Shown in pieces: positions 7,960-16,443 of a stretch of DNA of 27,800 nucleotides. The notes below the pieces were generated by a model. It did no database searches. It worked only from the letters and a program-made list of their open reading frames with translations, and was not told where the DNA came from. The stretch comes from an uncultured Opitutia bacterium (lineage in GTDB: Bacteria > Verrucomicrobiota > Verrucomicrobiia > Opitutales > Opitutaceae). The translations under genes were made by a program, and so were the position numbers. Numbering within the stretch: position 1 is the stretch's first letter; every line of letters starts with the position of its first letter. The DNA lies in the NCBI GenBank assembly GCA_937952235.1, contig CALFZM010000124.1, forward strand, positions 1-27,800, read 5' to 3'.

Positions 7960-9008
7960 ACGCCTCCGCCTTCCCTTCTCCTCCGGACGGCGCCCCTGCC
8001 GCCGAAGCGGCCGCCTGGGTGCTGCGGTGCGACCGCGGCCTGACCGCGGCGGAACAGGATGCGTTGAGCGCCTGGCTGGCCGCCGATCCCGCGAATCGCA
8101 CGGCGTTCGCCCGGCAGCGGCAGCATTGGGGGCGCCTCGACCGCCTGGCGGCCTGGCGGCCGGAACATGCGACCGATCCCAATCCCGATCTCCTCGCCCC
8201 ACCGCTGCGCCGCCGGCTTGCCCCCTGGCTGTGGTCGGGCGCCGCCGCGGCGATGCTCGTGCTCGGGGCGGCCTGGCTGTCGCGTCCCGACGCGACGCTC
8301 GTCCCGGAGCGCGTCGCGGTCGTCCCCGAAGCCGGCCTTCCTCCGGCCGGCCCGAGCCAGCGCGTGCTGCCCGATGGCTCGATCGTCGAGCTGAATCGCA
8401 ACGCCGAGATCACCGTGGCTTACCTGCCGCACGAACGCCGGGTGTCGCTGCGGAGCGGCGAGGCCCTTTTCTTCGTGGCGAAGCAGCCGGGGCGTCCGTT
8501 TGTGGTCGTTGCGCAGGGCGTTGCCGTGCGGGCGGTCGGCACTGCGTTCAACGTGCGCGTCGCGGACCGGGTGGTGGAGGTGCTCGTCACCGAGGGCACC
8601 GTGCAGGTGGAACGTCCGCCGGAACCCGCCTCCGCCCCGGTGTCGGCGCCCGAACCCGCGCCGTTGCTGCACGCCCGGCAGCGGGCCGTGATCGACCTCG
8701 CGGCGACGGCACCCGCCCCGCAGATCGCGACGCTGACCGCGGGCGAGATCGAGCGCGTGCTGGCCTGGCAGCACCGCCAGCTCGATTTCAGCGGCGCGCC
8801 GCTGGCGCAGATCGTGGCGGAGTTCAACCGCCGCAATCGCATCCAGCTCGTCGTCCTCGACCCCGAGCTCGCGGCCGAGCGGATCAGCGCGACTTTCCGC
8901 TCGGACAACATCGAGGGCTTCGTGCGCCTGCTGGAGGCGGGCTTCGGCGCGCGCGCCGAGCGCCGCGGCGAGGCGGAGATCGTGCTGCGCCGCGACGGCG
9001 CGCGCTGA
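7956..9008 (+). CDS. FecR-family anti-sigma regulator, copy 1
   Basis: An inner-membrane sigma regulator of 350 residues. The cytoplasmic N-terminal part (about 15-70) is DUF4880-like, with AAAWVLRCDRGLTAAEQDALSAWL. A single membrane helix lies at about 90-108. The periplasmic FecR domain follows, with VLPDGSIVELNRNAEITV and AVRAVGTAFNVRV. The C-terminal part (about 265-345) is STN-like, with LDFSGAPLAQIVAEFNRRNRIQL and SDNIEGFVRLLE; in related systems this part meets the STN domain of the receptor. The start overlaps the sigma stop (ATGA), so synthesis of the pair is probably coupled. The receptor it should serve begins 132 nt downstream. Confidence 0.92.
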   Translation: MNASAFPSPPDGAPAAEAAAWVLRCDRGLTAAEQDALSAWLAADPANRTAFARQRQHWGRLDRLAAWRPEHATDPNPDLLAPPLRRRLAPWLWSGAAAAMLVLGAAWLSRPDATLVPERVAVVPEAGLPPAGPSQRVLPDGSIVELNRNAEITVAYLPHERRVSLRSGEALFFVAKQPGRPFVVVAQGVAVRAVGTAFNVRVADRVVEVLVTEGTVQVERPPEPASAPVSAPEPAPLLHARQRAVIDLAATAPAPQIATLTAGEIERVLAWQHRQLDFSGAPLAQIVAEFNRRNRIQLVVLDPELAAERISATFRSDNIEGFVRLLEAGFGARAERRGEAEIVLRRDGAR

Positions 9009-9040
9009 ACCCTCGGGCCGATGGACGTCGCAGGGCGGCG

Positions 9041-9066
9041 CGCGTCGCGACGCGAGAAATTTTTTT
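9041..9066 (+). terminator. Palindromic hairpin followed by a T-run between FecR-1 and receptor-1
   Basis: The palindrome CGCGTCGCGACGCG (9041-9054) is followed by AGAAA and seven T residues (9060-9066). It resembles a weak rho-independent terminator or attenuator that would limit read-through from sigma-FecR into the receptor gene. The A/T-run could instead be part of a promoter for the receptor. A similar arrangement lies before the second receptor. Confidence 0.45.
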
Positions 9067-9140
9067 AACGGAAAGTCCGGGCACGCGCATCATGGACGCG
9101 AACCACGTCCGCATGCGCCCCACGCTTTCACTTTCCTCCC

Positions 9141-12100
9141 GTGCTCCTCCTCGGCGCCGCGCTCCCCACCCTCCTCCGGTTTGCGTTCCCCCGGCTCCTC
9201 GGCCCCGGCCTCTGGCTGGTGCTCGCCTCGGCTCTTGCCGCGGAGGCGCGCACCGTGGACTTCGACCTTCCCGCCGGCGACGCCGCGCTCACGCTGAAGC
9301 TGTTCGCGGGCCAGGCCGGGCGCGACCTCATGTTTCCCGCCGACCCGGTCGCGGGCATCCGCACGCCGCGCGTACGCGGTCACCTTGATCCCCACTCCGC
9401 CCTCGGCCTCCTGCTGACGGGCACGCCCCTTGCCTTCACCGAGGACGCCGCGACCGGTGCATTCGTCGTCCGGCGCGCGGTTGCCGGTGTTCCTCCCTCC
9501 TCCGCTTCCGACCCTTCCCGCATGCTCTCCAAGAATCCCCTCCGGGTGCTCGCCGCCTGGATCGCCGGCTCGTTCGCCGCGCACGCCCCGGCCGACGCCT
9601 CCACGACCGCCGCGCCTGCCACCGGCACGATCGCAGGCTACGTCAGCAACTCCGCCACGAAGAACCTGCTCGAAGGCGCCCGCATCGAGATCCCGACGGC
9701 GGGGCTGGCCGTGCTGACGGACAGCACCGGGCGCTACGTGCTCACCGGGGTGCCGGCGGGCACCCACGAACTCACCGCGAGCTACCTCGGCCTCGACCCG
9801 GGCCGGACGCGCGTGACGCTCGGCGCCGGCGGCCGCGCGGAGCAGAACTTCGACCTCACGACGGGCATCTACCGCCTGCAGGAGTTCAAGGTCACCGGCG
9901 AACGCGAGGGCGCCGCGGCCGCGATCACGGCGCAGCGCAATGCCGAGAACGTGAAGAACATCGTGGCGATGGATACATTCGGCAACCTGCCGAACATGAA
10001 CCCCGGCGAGGTCGCGATCCGGCTTCCCGGCGTGGCGGGCAATCTTGATAACGAGGGCAACGTCACCAACGTGATGGTGCGCGGAATGGGCTCGGCGCTG
10101 AATACCGTCTCGATCGACGGCGGCATGGCGCCGAGCGAAGGCGGCATGTCCCGCAGCTTCCCCACCAGCTTCATCAGCGGGGCGCTGTTCGACCAGATCG
10201 AGGTCACCAAGGGTCTCACGCCGGACAAGAGCGCCGCGTCGATGGGCGGGGCGATCGACATGAAGACGCGTTCGCCGCTCAGCCTGCGGGAGAAGCGCCG
10301 CTTCACCTACAGCTTCTCCGCGCGGGCCGCGCCATCGTTCACGGAACAGACCCCGCTGCGGGAGGCGCACCGGTATCATCCGCTGCTGAACGCGTCGTAT
10401 CAGGAAGTCTTCGACGTCTTCGGCGGCACGCGCAACCTGGGCGTCTCGCTCACGCTGTTCTACAGCGAGAATGTGGCGGGGTTCTTCAACACCATCCGGG
10501 ACCACCAGAACACCACCGCGCGCCCCGCTTTCATCTGGGACTACCGCACCGTCGATTCGTACAACAACCGCAAGCAGGGCAGCATGAACGTGCGCGTCGA
10601 TTACCGCCTCTCGCCCGCGACGCGGCTGTCGTTCAGCGCCCTGGGCAACAACGCGCACGAGCCCTACCGGCGCGTCTACGAGGTGCGCGCGTACACCAAC
10701 CAGACGGTGGGCACCACCGCCACCGCCGGCATCCTGCCCGGCTACACCGACCGGATCACGGAGGTCCGTGCGGTGCCGGCCTCGACGATCGACGTCACGT
10801 CCTCGACGTTCAGCTTCTACAACCGGCTCCGCTCCGTCGACCTCGGGGCCGAGCATCTCTTCGAGCGCTGGCAGATCGACTACAACGGCCGCTACAGCCG
10901 CGCCCACATCAATCCCGGCAGCAGCAACGGTGGCGTGATGATCAACCGCCTGGCCAATGTCGGCTGGCGCCTCGACCGCACGGCGAACGAACTGCACCCG
11001 GCCTTCGTGCAGACCGCGGGGCCCGATCTCACCAACCCGGAAAACTACCGCCCGGTCACCGTCAGCAACCGCAACGAGAGCAACAACCATGACATCAAGG
11101 AGGCCCGCGGCAACGTGCGCTACCGGCTGCCGCTGGCTGCGCCGACTTTCCTGAAGACCGGCTTCAACTGGCGCCACCAGCGCGCGTTCAACGGCAGCGA
11201 CATGCGGCGCTGGAATTACACCGGCACGACCGCGCTGCCTTCCGATCCCTCGATTCGCACCTTCGATCGGGTGAAGACCGGCCGCGCGATCCCGCTCTGG
11301 GAGACCGCGGCGCACATGACCAAGGACGGCCCGGCCAATCCGGCGTTGTGGCGCGAGGACGCATACTTCCGCGCGGCCGGCCAGTACACCGGCACCCGCG
11401 CCGTCGAGGAGACCGTCACCGCCGGCTACCTCATGGCCCAGGGCAAACTCGGAACCGGCGGACTGCTCGGACGCACCGGCTACCTGGGCGGCGTCCGCAC
11501 CGAGAAGACGGAGATGGCGAGCTGGGGCTGGGTTCGCGCCCACTCCGGCAGCACGGCGGCCCAGCAGCAGGCGGACCCCGTCGGTTCCGCGCAGCGCGAT
11601 TATGCGAACACGCGCCGCGAACTGGCCGGCGAGTACACGAAGTCGTTTCCCAGCGTGCATTTCACCCACGACGTGACGAGCAACCTTCGCGCGCGCCTGA
11701 GCTGGTCCACGGGCTTCGGGCGACCGGCGATGAGCAACGCCCTGCCGAACGAGACGTTCAACGACACGGCCCAGACGCTCACCATCAACAATCCAAGCCT
11801 GCTGCCGCAGATGGCGAAGAACTGGGACGCGACGCTGGAGTACTACTTCGAGCCCGTCGGCAACCTCTCCGTCGGCTGGTTCCACAAATCGATCCGCGAT
11901 TTCATCGTCAGCGGCATCAACGCCGGCACGGTCGCCACCGGCCCCAACAACGGCTACGACGGCGAATACGGCGGCTACACCATCCTGACCACGTTGAATG
12001 CGGGCACCGCGGTCGTGCAGGGCTGGGAGTTCAGCTACCAGCAGCAGTTCACCTTCCTGCCCGGCCTGCTGAAGAACCTCGGCCTGCTGGTGAACTACAC

Positions 12101-12479
12101 GGTCCTCGACACGCGCGGGAACTTCGGCGGCACCGCGAACCTCACCACCGGGCAGGTCGCGGGCTTCATCCCCAAGACCGCCAACCTGATCCTTTCGTGG
12201 CGGTACCGCGGGTTCAGCTCGCGCGTTCTCGTCAACTACACCGGCGACGGCATCACGAGCTACACCGCGACCTCGGTGGGCCGCAACCTGTACCGGGCGG
12301 AGTCCACGCGCGTGAATGTCGGCGTCGGCTACGAGGTGCGCCCCGGCATCACCCTTACGTGCGACATCTCGAACCTGTTCAACGAGCCGCAGGAGTATTA
12401 CCGTGGCGTTCCGGAGCAGATCCAACGCTGGACCCACACGGGCACCACGATCTCCCTCGGTGTCTCCGGCCGCTTCTAA
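9141..12479 (+). CDS. STN-containing TonB-dependent receptor, 1
   Basis: An outer-membrane active transporter and signal transducer of 1112 residues. Residues 1-36 form a signal peptide. An STN domain for talking to FecR lies at about 40-110 (VDFDLPAGDAALTLKLFAGQAG). Met128 begins a second signal-like stretch (MLSKNPLRVLAAWIAGSFAAHA). A CarboxypepD-regulatory-like domain covers about 163-245, and a TonB-box-like LQEFKVTG is at 246-253. The plug follows (IRLPGVAGN, VMVRGMG, IEVTKGLTPDKSAASMGGAIDM), then a large barrel ending in GVSGRF with the typical terminal Phe. GTG 9141 is the first possible start in frame; an in-frame TAA lies at 9066-9068. No Shine-Dalgarno site is present. The ligand is unknown; context suggests a glycan fragment rather than iron. 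Confidence 0.93.
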   Translation: MLLLGAALPTLLRFAFPRLLGPGLWLVLASALAAEARTVDFDLPAGDAALTLKLFAGQAGRDLMFPADPVAGIRTPRVRGHLDPHSALGLLLTGTPLAFTEDAATGAFVVRRAVAGVPPSSASDPSRMLSKNPLRVLAAWIAGSFAAHAPADASTTAAPATGTIAGYVSNSATKNLLEGARIEIPTAGLAVLTDSTGRYVLTGVPAGTHELTASYLGLDPGRTRVTLGAGGRAEQNFDLTTGIYRLQEFKVTGEREGAAAAITAQRNAENVKNIVAMDTFGNLPNMNPGEVAIRLPGVAGNLDNEGNVTNVMVRGMGSALNTVSIDGGMAPSEGGMSRSFPTSFISGALFDQIEVTKGLTPDKSAASMGGAIDMKTRSPLSLREKRRFTYSFSARAAPSFTEQTPLREAHRYHPLLNASYQEVFDVFGGTRNLGVSLTLFYSENVAGFFNTIRDHQNTTARPAFIWDYRTVDSYNNRKQGSMNVRVDYRLSPATRLSFSALGNNAHEPYRRVYEVRAYTNQTVGTTATAGILPGYTDRITEVRAVPASTIDVTSSTFSFYNRLRSVDLGAEHLFERWQIDYNGRYSRAHINPGSSNGGVMINRLANVGWRLDRTANELHPAFVQTAGPDLTNPENYRPVTVSNRNESNNHDIKEARGNVRYRLPLAAPTFLKTGFNWRHQRAFNGSDMRRWNYTGTTALPSDPSIRTFDRVKTGRAIPLWETAAHMTKDGPANPALWREDAYFRAAGQYTGTRAVEETVTAGYLMAQGKLGTGGLLGRTGYLGGVRTEKTEMASWGWVRAHSGSTAAQQQADPVGSAQRDYANTRRELAGEYTKSFPSVHFTHDVTSNLRARLSWSTGFGRPAMSNALPNETFNDTAQTLTINNPSLLPQMAKNWDATLEYYFEPVGNLSVGWFHKSIRDFIVSGINAGTVATGPNNGYDGEYGGYTILTTLNAGTAVVQGWEFSYQQQFTFLPGLLKNLGLLVNYTVLDTRGNFGGTANLTTGQVAGFIPKTANLILSWRYRGFSSRVLVNYTGDGITSYTATSVGRNLYRAESTRVNVGVGYEVRPGITLTCDISNLFNEPQEYYRGVPEQIQRWTHTGTTISLGVSGRF

Positions 12480-12485
12480 CCGCTC

Positions 12486-12968
12486 ATGTCCGACCCTGCC
12501 ACCACCTCCGGTATCCGCTATGCCCACACCAACCTCACGGCCGCCGACTGGCGCCGGCTCATGGCATTCTACGTGGAGGTGTTCGCCTGCGTGCCGGTGA
12601 GTTCGGAGCGCGACAACCGGGGCGCGTCCTTCGACGCCCTCACCGGGCTCGTGGGCGGCGGCGTCAGGGGCCGCCACCTCCGGCTTCCCGGCCATGGCGA
12701 GCACGGCCCGACCCTGGAGATCTTCCAGTTCGATCCGCAGCTGCCAGCTGCCGGCACCGCGCTCAACCGGCCGGGATTCGCGCACATCGCGTTCGAGGTC
12801 CCGGACGTCGCTGCGAAGCGCGCGGAGATCCTGCGCTGGGGTGGCCGGGATTTTGGCCAGCAGGTCACCCTCGACATTCCGGGCGCGGGCCGGCTCACCT
12901 TGATCTACATGACCGATCCCGAGGGCAACATCGTCGAGCTGCAGCGCTGGCACCGCGACGCCACCTGA
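12486..12968 (+). CDS. VOC-family (glyoxalase/dioxygenase fold) protein
   Basis: A small cytoplasmic protein of 160 residues with the two beta-alpha-beta-beta-beta halves of the vicinal oxygen chelate fold. The first half starts IRYAHTNLTAADWRRLMAFY and ends LEIFQF. The second starts GFAHIAFEVPD and ends DPEGNIVELQRW. His and Glu residues in these strands (HTNLT, LEIF, FAHIAF, IVEL) fit the metal site of the family. Reactions in this fold range from glyoxalase to ring cleavage and isomerisation, so the substrate cannot be named. The start lies 6 nt after the receptor stop, so the two are probably co-transcribed. There is no Shine-Dalgarno site. Confidence 0.85.
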   Translation: MSDPATTSGIRYAHTNLTAADWRRLMAFYVEVFACVPVSSERDNRGASFDALTGLVGGGVRGRHLRLPGHGEHGPTLEIFQFDPQLPAAGTALNRPGFAHIAFEVPDVAAKRAEILRWGGRDFGQQVTLDIPGAGRLTLIYMTDPEGNIVELQRWHRDAT

Positions 12969-13000
12969 GCGCGAGCGCCGGCTTCTCCCCGCTGCCCGCC

Positions 13001-13591
13001 ATGACGCACCGTTTCACCCGCCTTCGCCGCCTCCTCCTCGCCGCCGCGCTCGGCCTGCCCGGGCTCCGCGCCGAGGTGCTGATCGACCGGATCTTCCTCC
13101 CGCACGGCGCGTCGCCGAGCAGTTTCGCCATCGGCCTGCCGGGCGGCGTGAGCTTCTGCTTCGACCCGCTGCGCGGCGCCGTGAGCTACGTCTGGACCGG
13201 CGGCTTCATCGACGCAACGCCCGCGCGGCCCGGGCTGGGCAAGTTCACCTCCGCGGTGAAACTGCTGGGGCCGATCGTGTATCAGGAGACCGGAGTCGCG
13301 CCGTTGCGGCGCGACGACCCGCGGCGGGTGCCCGCGGTGGAGTTCACCGGCTACACGCTGAAGGCGGCTGCCATCGAGTTCCGCTACGCCCTCGACGGGC
13401 GCCCGGTGCGCGAGGAGATCGCCGTCCGCGCCGACGGCCGCGCGCTGGTGCGGACGCTGCACGTCGCGGGTGGGGCCGATGCGCGGTGGTGGCACGTCGT
13501 CGACGGGCAGCCGGCCCGGGAGCTCACGCCCGCGGCCGGGGGCGCGCTCGTGCTCGAACTGCCGCTGGCCGCGCCGGCGCCGGCGCGCTGA
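13001..13591 (+). CDS. Secreted protein of unknown function, partner of the propeller-cytochrome
   Basis: A protein of 196 residues that I cannot assign to a characterised family. Residues 1-25 form a signal peptide with a basic start and AAALGLPGLRAE, so it is exported. The rest is rich in short beta-strand-like segments: GGVSFCFDPLRGAVSYVWTGGFID, VEFTGYTLKAAAIEFRYALDG. It looks like a compact beta domain, and I see no catalytic motif. It ends 12 nt before the propeller-cytochrome ATG, so the two are almost certainly co-expressed and may work together in the periplasm. ATG 13001 was chosen because it begins the signal peptide; the frame stays open far upstream but only as an out-of-frame reading of the receptor gene. 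Confidence 0.75.
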   Translation: MTHRFTRLRRLLLAAALGLPGLRAEVLIDRIFLPHGASPSSFAIGLPGGVSFCFDPLRGAVSYVWTGGFIDATPARPGLGKFTSAVKLLGPIVYQETGVAPLRRDDPRRVPAVEFTGYTLKAAAIEFRYALDGRPVREEIAVRADGRALVRTLHVAGGADARWWHVVDGQPARELTPAAGGALVLELPLAAPAPAR

Positions 13592-13603
13592 CCCGTCCGA
13601 CTC

Positions 13604-15505
13604 ATGCTGCCGCCCCGCCTCGTCCCCGAACGCCCTTTCCGTCCGCTGGCCCGCGGTTTCGCGCTGCTCCTGGCCCTGGCGGCACCGGCCCTCCGCGCCG
13701 GCTATGTGGTCGAGAACGTGCCCTACCCGGCGGAGATCACGGGCGGCATCGCCGCGGTGACCTTCACGCCGGGCGGATCGCTGGTGATCGCCACCCGGCT
13801 GGGCGAAATCTGGATCCGGAACGCCGCCGGCGCCTGGCGGCGGTTCGCCCGGGGGCTCGACGAGCCGCTCGGGCTGGTCGCGGAATCGGAGACGCGGATC
13901 TTCGTCGCGCACCGGCCCGAGCTGCTGCGCGCCGACGATCGCGACGGCGACGGCCGCGCCGAGACGTTCGAGTCGATTGGCGGCAGGTGGGGCGCCACGC
14001 AGAACTACCACGAATTCTTCTACGGCCTGAAACGCGACCGGGCGGGCAACTTCTACGGCGCGCCCTCGCTGGGCTCGACCGGCGCCGCGAGCCCCGAGCA
14101 GCGCGCGCTGTATCCGACCCTGCCCTACCGCGGCACGCGCAACCTCGAGAACGTGCTCGAGCCGACCGGCCACCGCTCCGAGGTGCCCTGGCGCGGGTGG
14201 GTGGTCCGCATCACGCCGGATGGCCGGATGGAGCCGGTCGCGGCGGGCTTCCGGCAGGCCAACGGCTTCGGCCTGAGTCCCGACGGCGACCTGTTCGTCA
14301 CCGACAACCAGGGCGACTACAAGCCGTCGACCGGCCTGCTCCACGTCGAGCAGGGCGACTTCCACGGCCATGCCGCGAGCCTGAAGTGGGAACCGGGCTT
14401 CGACGCCGCCGCGGTCACGACGGAGGCGCTGTGGCGCCGGCTCAAGACGCCGGCGGTCGTTTTTCCCCACGGGCCGCTCGGCGTCTCGCCGGGCGAGCCC
14501 GTGTGGGACGAGAGCGGCGGGAAATTCGGCCCGTACGCGGGCCAGGTCTTCACGGGCGATTACAGCCGGATCGTGATCCGGGCGTCGCTGGAGAAGGTCG
14601 CCGGCGCATGGCAGGGCGCCGCGTTTCCCTTCCTTGGACGCAACGAAAACGCGCCCTACGTCACGGGCGACCGGCTCAAGGCCGGCACGACGCGTGGCGC
14701 CTTCGGGCCCGACGGCAGCCTCCACCTCGCCGCCACCGCCGGACAGGGCGCGGGCGAGGACGGGCTGCAGCGCGTGCGCTGGGATGGCCGCGTGGCGCCG
14801 GACGTCCACGACATCCGGCTCACCGAACGCGGCTTCCGGCTGACGTTCACCCGTCCCATGAATCGGGATACGCTCGCCGCGGCGGGCAACTACGAGCTCA
14901 CGCGTTTCCGCTACTACTACCACTACAAGTACGGGTCGCCCTGGGTCGACGAGGCGAAGGTCGCGGTCCGCGCGGTCGCGCCCGCGGCGGACGGCCTCGC
15001 GGCGAACCTCGAGGTCGAGGGGCTGGAGCCGGGCTACATATACGAGTTCTCCCTGCCTCGCCTGCGCACGCAGGCGGGCGAACCGCTGGCCAATCCGCTC
15101 GGCTACTACACCGCGAACCGCCTGCACGACGGCCGGGTGGCCGTCGGCGGCACCACCCGGCTCCCGCGCCCGGGGGAAACCTCCCTCACCTCGCGCGAAG
15201 CACCCGGTGAGACGGCCAGGTCGAGCGCGGCCGAGACCATTGCGGCCGGCGAACGCGTCTACCGGTTCTACTGCGTGGCCTGCCACCAGCCCGACGGCCG
15301 CGGCGTCGCGGGCGGAGCGGCCAATTTCGTCGACGACCGCAGCCGGCTCGCGAAGTCGGACGCCCAATTGCTCGAGGTGATCACGAACGGCATCGAGGCG
15401 AAGGGCATGCCGGGATTCGGCGCCATCATCAATCCCCTGCAGCGCCGCGCCGTGCTCGCGTACCTTCGTTCCCAGTTCGGCGGGCCCGCGACGCCGGCGC
15501 CGTAA
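13604..15505 (+). CDS. Secreted beta-propeller dehydrogenase-like protein with C-terminal cytochrome c
   Basis: A periplasmic protein of 633 residues. A signal peptide lies at about 1-32. The bulk, about 35-370, resembles the six-bladed propeller of soluble glucose/sorbosone dehydrogenases and PVC propeller proteins (ITGGIAAVTFTPGGSLVIATRLGEIW, ANGFGLSPDGDLFVTDNQG). A linker with LTERGFRLTFTRPMNRDTL, about 400-520, may be a beta-sandwich. A cytochrome c domain closes the protein: CVACH at 557-561 binds haem, and Met602 in KGMPGFG is the likely sixth ligand. It may oxidise a sugar or alcohol and pass electrons to the respiratory chain. The cofactor of the propeller, PQQ or other, is not visible from sequence. 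Confidence 0.86.
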   Translation: MLPPRLVPERPFRPLARGFALLLALAAPALRAGYVVENVPYPAEITGGIAAVTFTPGGSLVIATRLGEIWIRNAAGAWRRFARGLDEPLGLVAESETRIFVAHRPELLRADDRDGDGRAETFESIGGRWGATQNYHEFFYGLKRDRAGNFYGAPSLGSTGAASPEQRALYPTLPYRGTRNLENVLEPTGHRSEVPWRGWVVRITPDGRMEPVAAGFRQANGFGLSPDGDLFVTDNQGDYKPSTGLLHVEQGDFHGHAASLKWEPGFDAAAVTTEALWRRLKTPAVVFPHGPLGVSPGEPVWDESGGKFGPYAGQVFTGDYSRIVIRASLEKVAGAWQGAAFPFLGRNENAPYVTGDRLKAGTTRGAFGPDGSLHLAATAGQGAGEDGLQRVRWDGRVAPDVHDIRLTERGFRLTFTRPMNRDTLAAAGNYELTRFRYYYHYKYGSPWVDEAKVAVRAVAPAADGLAANLEVEGLEPGYIYEFSLPRLRTQAGEPLANPLGYYTANRLHDGRVAVGGTTRLPRPGETSLTSREAPGETARSSAAETIAAGERVYRFYCVACHQPDGRGVAGGAANFVDDRSRLAKSDAQLLEVITNGIEAKGMPGFGAIINPLQRRAVLAYLRSQFGGPATPAP

Positions 15506-15511
15506 GGCGGA

Positions 15512-15553
15512 CGGGCGCGCGCTGTGCGGTCCGAGGGTCGAGCCGCGCGCCCG
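15512..15553 (+). terminator. Strong GC hairpin after the propeller-cytochrome gene
   Basis: A perfect 10-bp inverted repeat, CGGGCGCGCG (15512-15521) and CGCGCGCCCG (15544-15553), around a 22-nt loop. It begins 7 nt after the stop. No T-run follows, so it may work as a Rho-assisted terminator or as an RNA processing barrier. It marks a likely break between the receptor-cytochrome transcript and the exporter-dehydrogenase-NagB group. No gene is visible in the rest of 15506-15692. Confidence 0.45.
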
Positions 15554-15692
15554 GCGGAGGGAGTTCCGGGGCTCCCAGGTGAAGATTCCCGGCCGTGCCG
15601 CACCGGCGGGCGATCCGCGCGCTCCCGATTCCCTCGCAGCCGGGAAGTTTGAGATTCCTCCCTTCCCCCGCCTCTGGTTGATCGTCGCGCGC

Positions 15693-16415
15693 ATGACGCT
15701 GGCCGCGCCGATCCTCATCCTCGCCCTGGCGGGCTTCACCCAGGGCATGACCGGGTTCGGCTTCGGGCTGGTGTCGATGGCGCTGCTGCCGCTCTTCCTG
15801 CCGTTCAAGGACGCGCTCGTCGTCGTCGCGGTCCTCAACGTCCCCGTCTGCCTGCTCACGCTCTACGCCAACCGCCGCCACGTGCAGTGGCGCCGCGGGC
15901 TCGCGCTGGCGCTGGGCTCCTGCGTCGGGGTGCCGATCGGCTTCTACCTGCTCGTCCGCCTCGACGGCCCGCTGCTGCTGCGGATCCTCGGCGGGCTGCT
16001 GTGCGCGTTCGCCCTGCACGAGCTGCTGCTCGCGCGCCGGCATCCCCTGCGCTTCCCGGCCTGGAGCGGGTTTCCGGTCGGCCTGCTCAGCGGCGGCATC
16101 GGCGGCGCGTTCAACGTCGGCGGCCCGCCCGTGATCGCGTACGTCTACGCGCAGCCCTGGACCAAGGAGGAGATCGTCGCGGTGCTCCAGCTCGTCTTCG
16201 GCTCCAGCGCGCTGCTGCGGCTCGCGTTCGTGGGCCACTCCGGACTGCTCCACCGCGAGCTGGGGCAGCTCTCGCTCCTGGCGCTCGTGCCGCTCGTCGC
16301 CGGCATCCTGGCCGGCGGCGCCCGCCTGCTCCACCGGGTGCCGCTGCGGCCGCTCAAGCTCGCGGTTTTCCTGTCGCTTCTCGTCCTCGGAGCGAAGTAT
16401 CTCCTGGGCCTCTGA
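15693..16415 (+). CDS. TauE/SafE-family membrane exporter
   Basis: An inner-membrane protein of 240 residues with about seven or eight hydrophobic segments arranged in two related halves, as in the TauE/SafE family. The first half opens ILILALAGFTQGMTGFGFGLVSMALLPLF. The second carries GFPVGLLSGGIGGAFNVGGPPVIAYVYAQ, the family's repeated glycine-rich motif. Studied members are linked to export of sulfite, sulfoacetate or related anions. ATG 15693 starts exactly at the first membrane segment; a GTG at 15579 would add a 38-residue hydrophilic leader without support. The aldehyde dehydrogenase gene starts 28 nt after the stop. The substrate here is unknown; a sulfated-sugar product is one possibility. 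Confidence 0.85.
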   Translation: MTLAAPILILALAGFTQGMTGFGFGLVSMALLPLFLPFKDALVVVAVLNVPVCLLTLYANRRHVQWRRGLALALGSCVGVPIGFYLLVRLDGPLLLRILGGLLCAFALHELLLARRHPLRFPAWSGFPVGLLSGGIGGAFNVGGPPVIAYVYAQPWTKEEIVAVLQLVFGSSALLRLAFVGHSGLLHRELGQLSLLALVPLVAGILAGGARLLHRVPLRPLKLAVFLSLLVLGAKYLLGL

Positions 16416-16443
16416 CGGCGTCCCGGCCGCGCCGCCTTCGCGC

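Noticed and set aside
9092..9115. ATG codons at 9092 and 9113 as starts for receptor 1
   Set aside because: Both are out of frame with the STN domain; an in-frame TAA at 9066-9068 leaves GTG 9141 as the first in-frame start.
9090..12953. Very long minus-strand open frame of 1287 codons opposite receptor 1
   Set aside because: It is rich in Arg, Gly, Ala, Val and His with no domain pattern, and lies opposite clear STN, plug and barrel sequence. It is a product of high GC codon use.
12905..15859. Minus-strand open frame of 984 codons across the VOC, secreted-protein and cytochrome genes
   Set aside because: It spans several genuine plus-strand genes with recognisable motifs and has no motif of its own.
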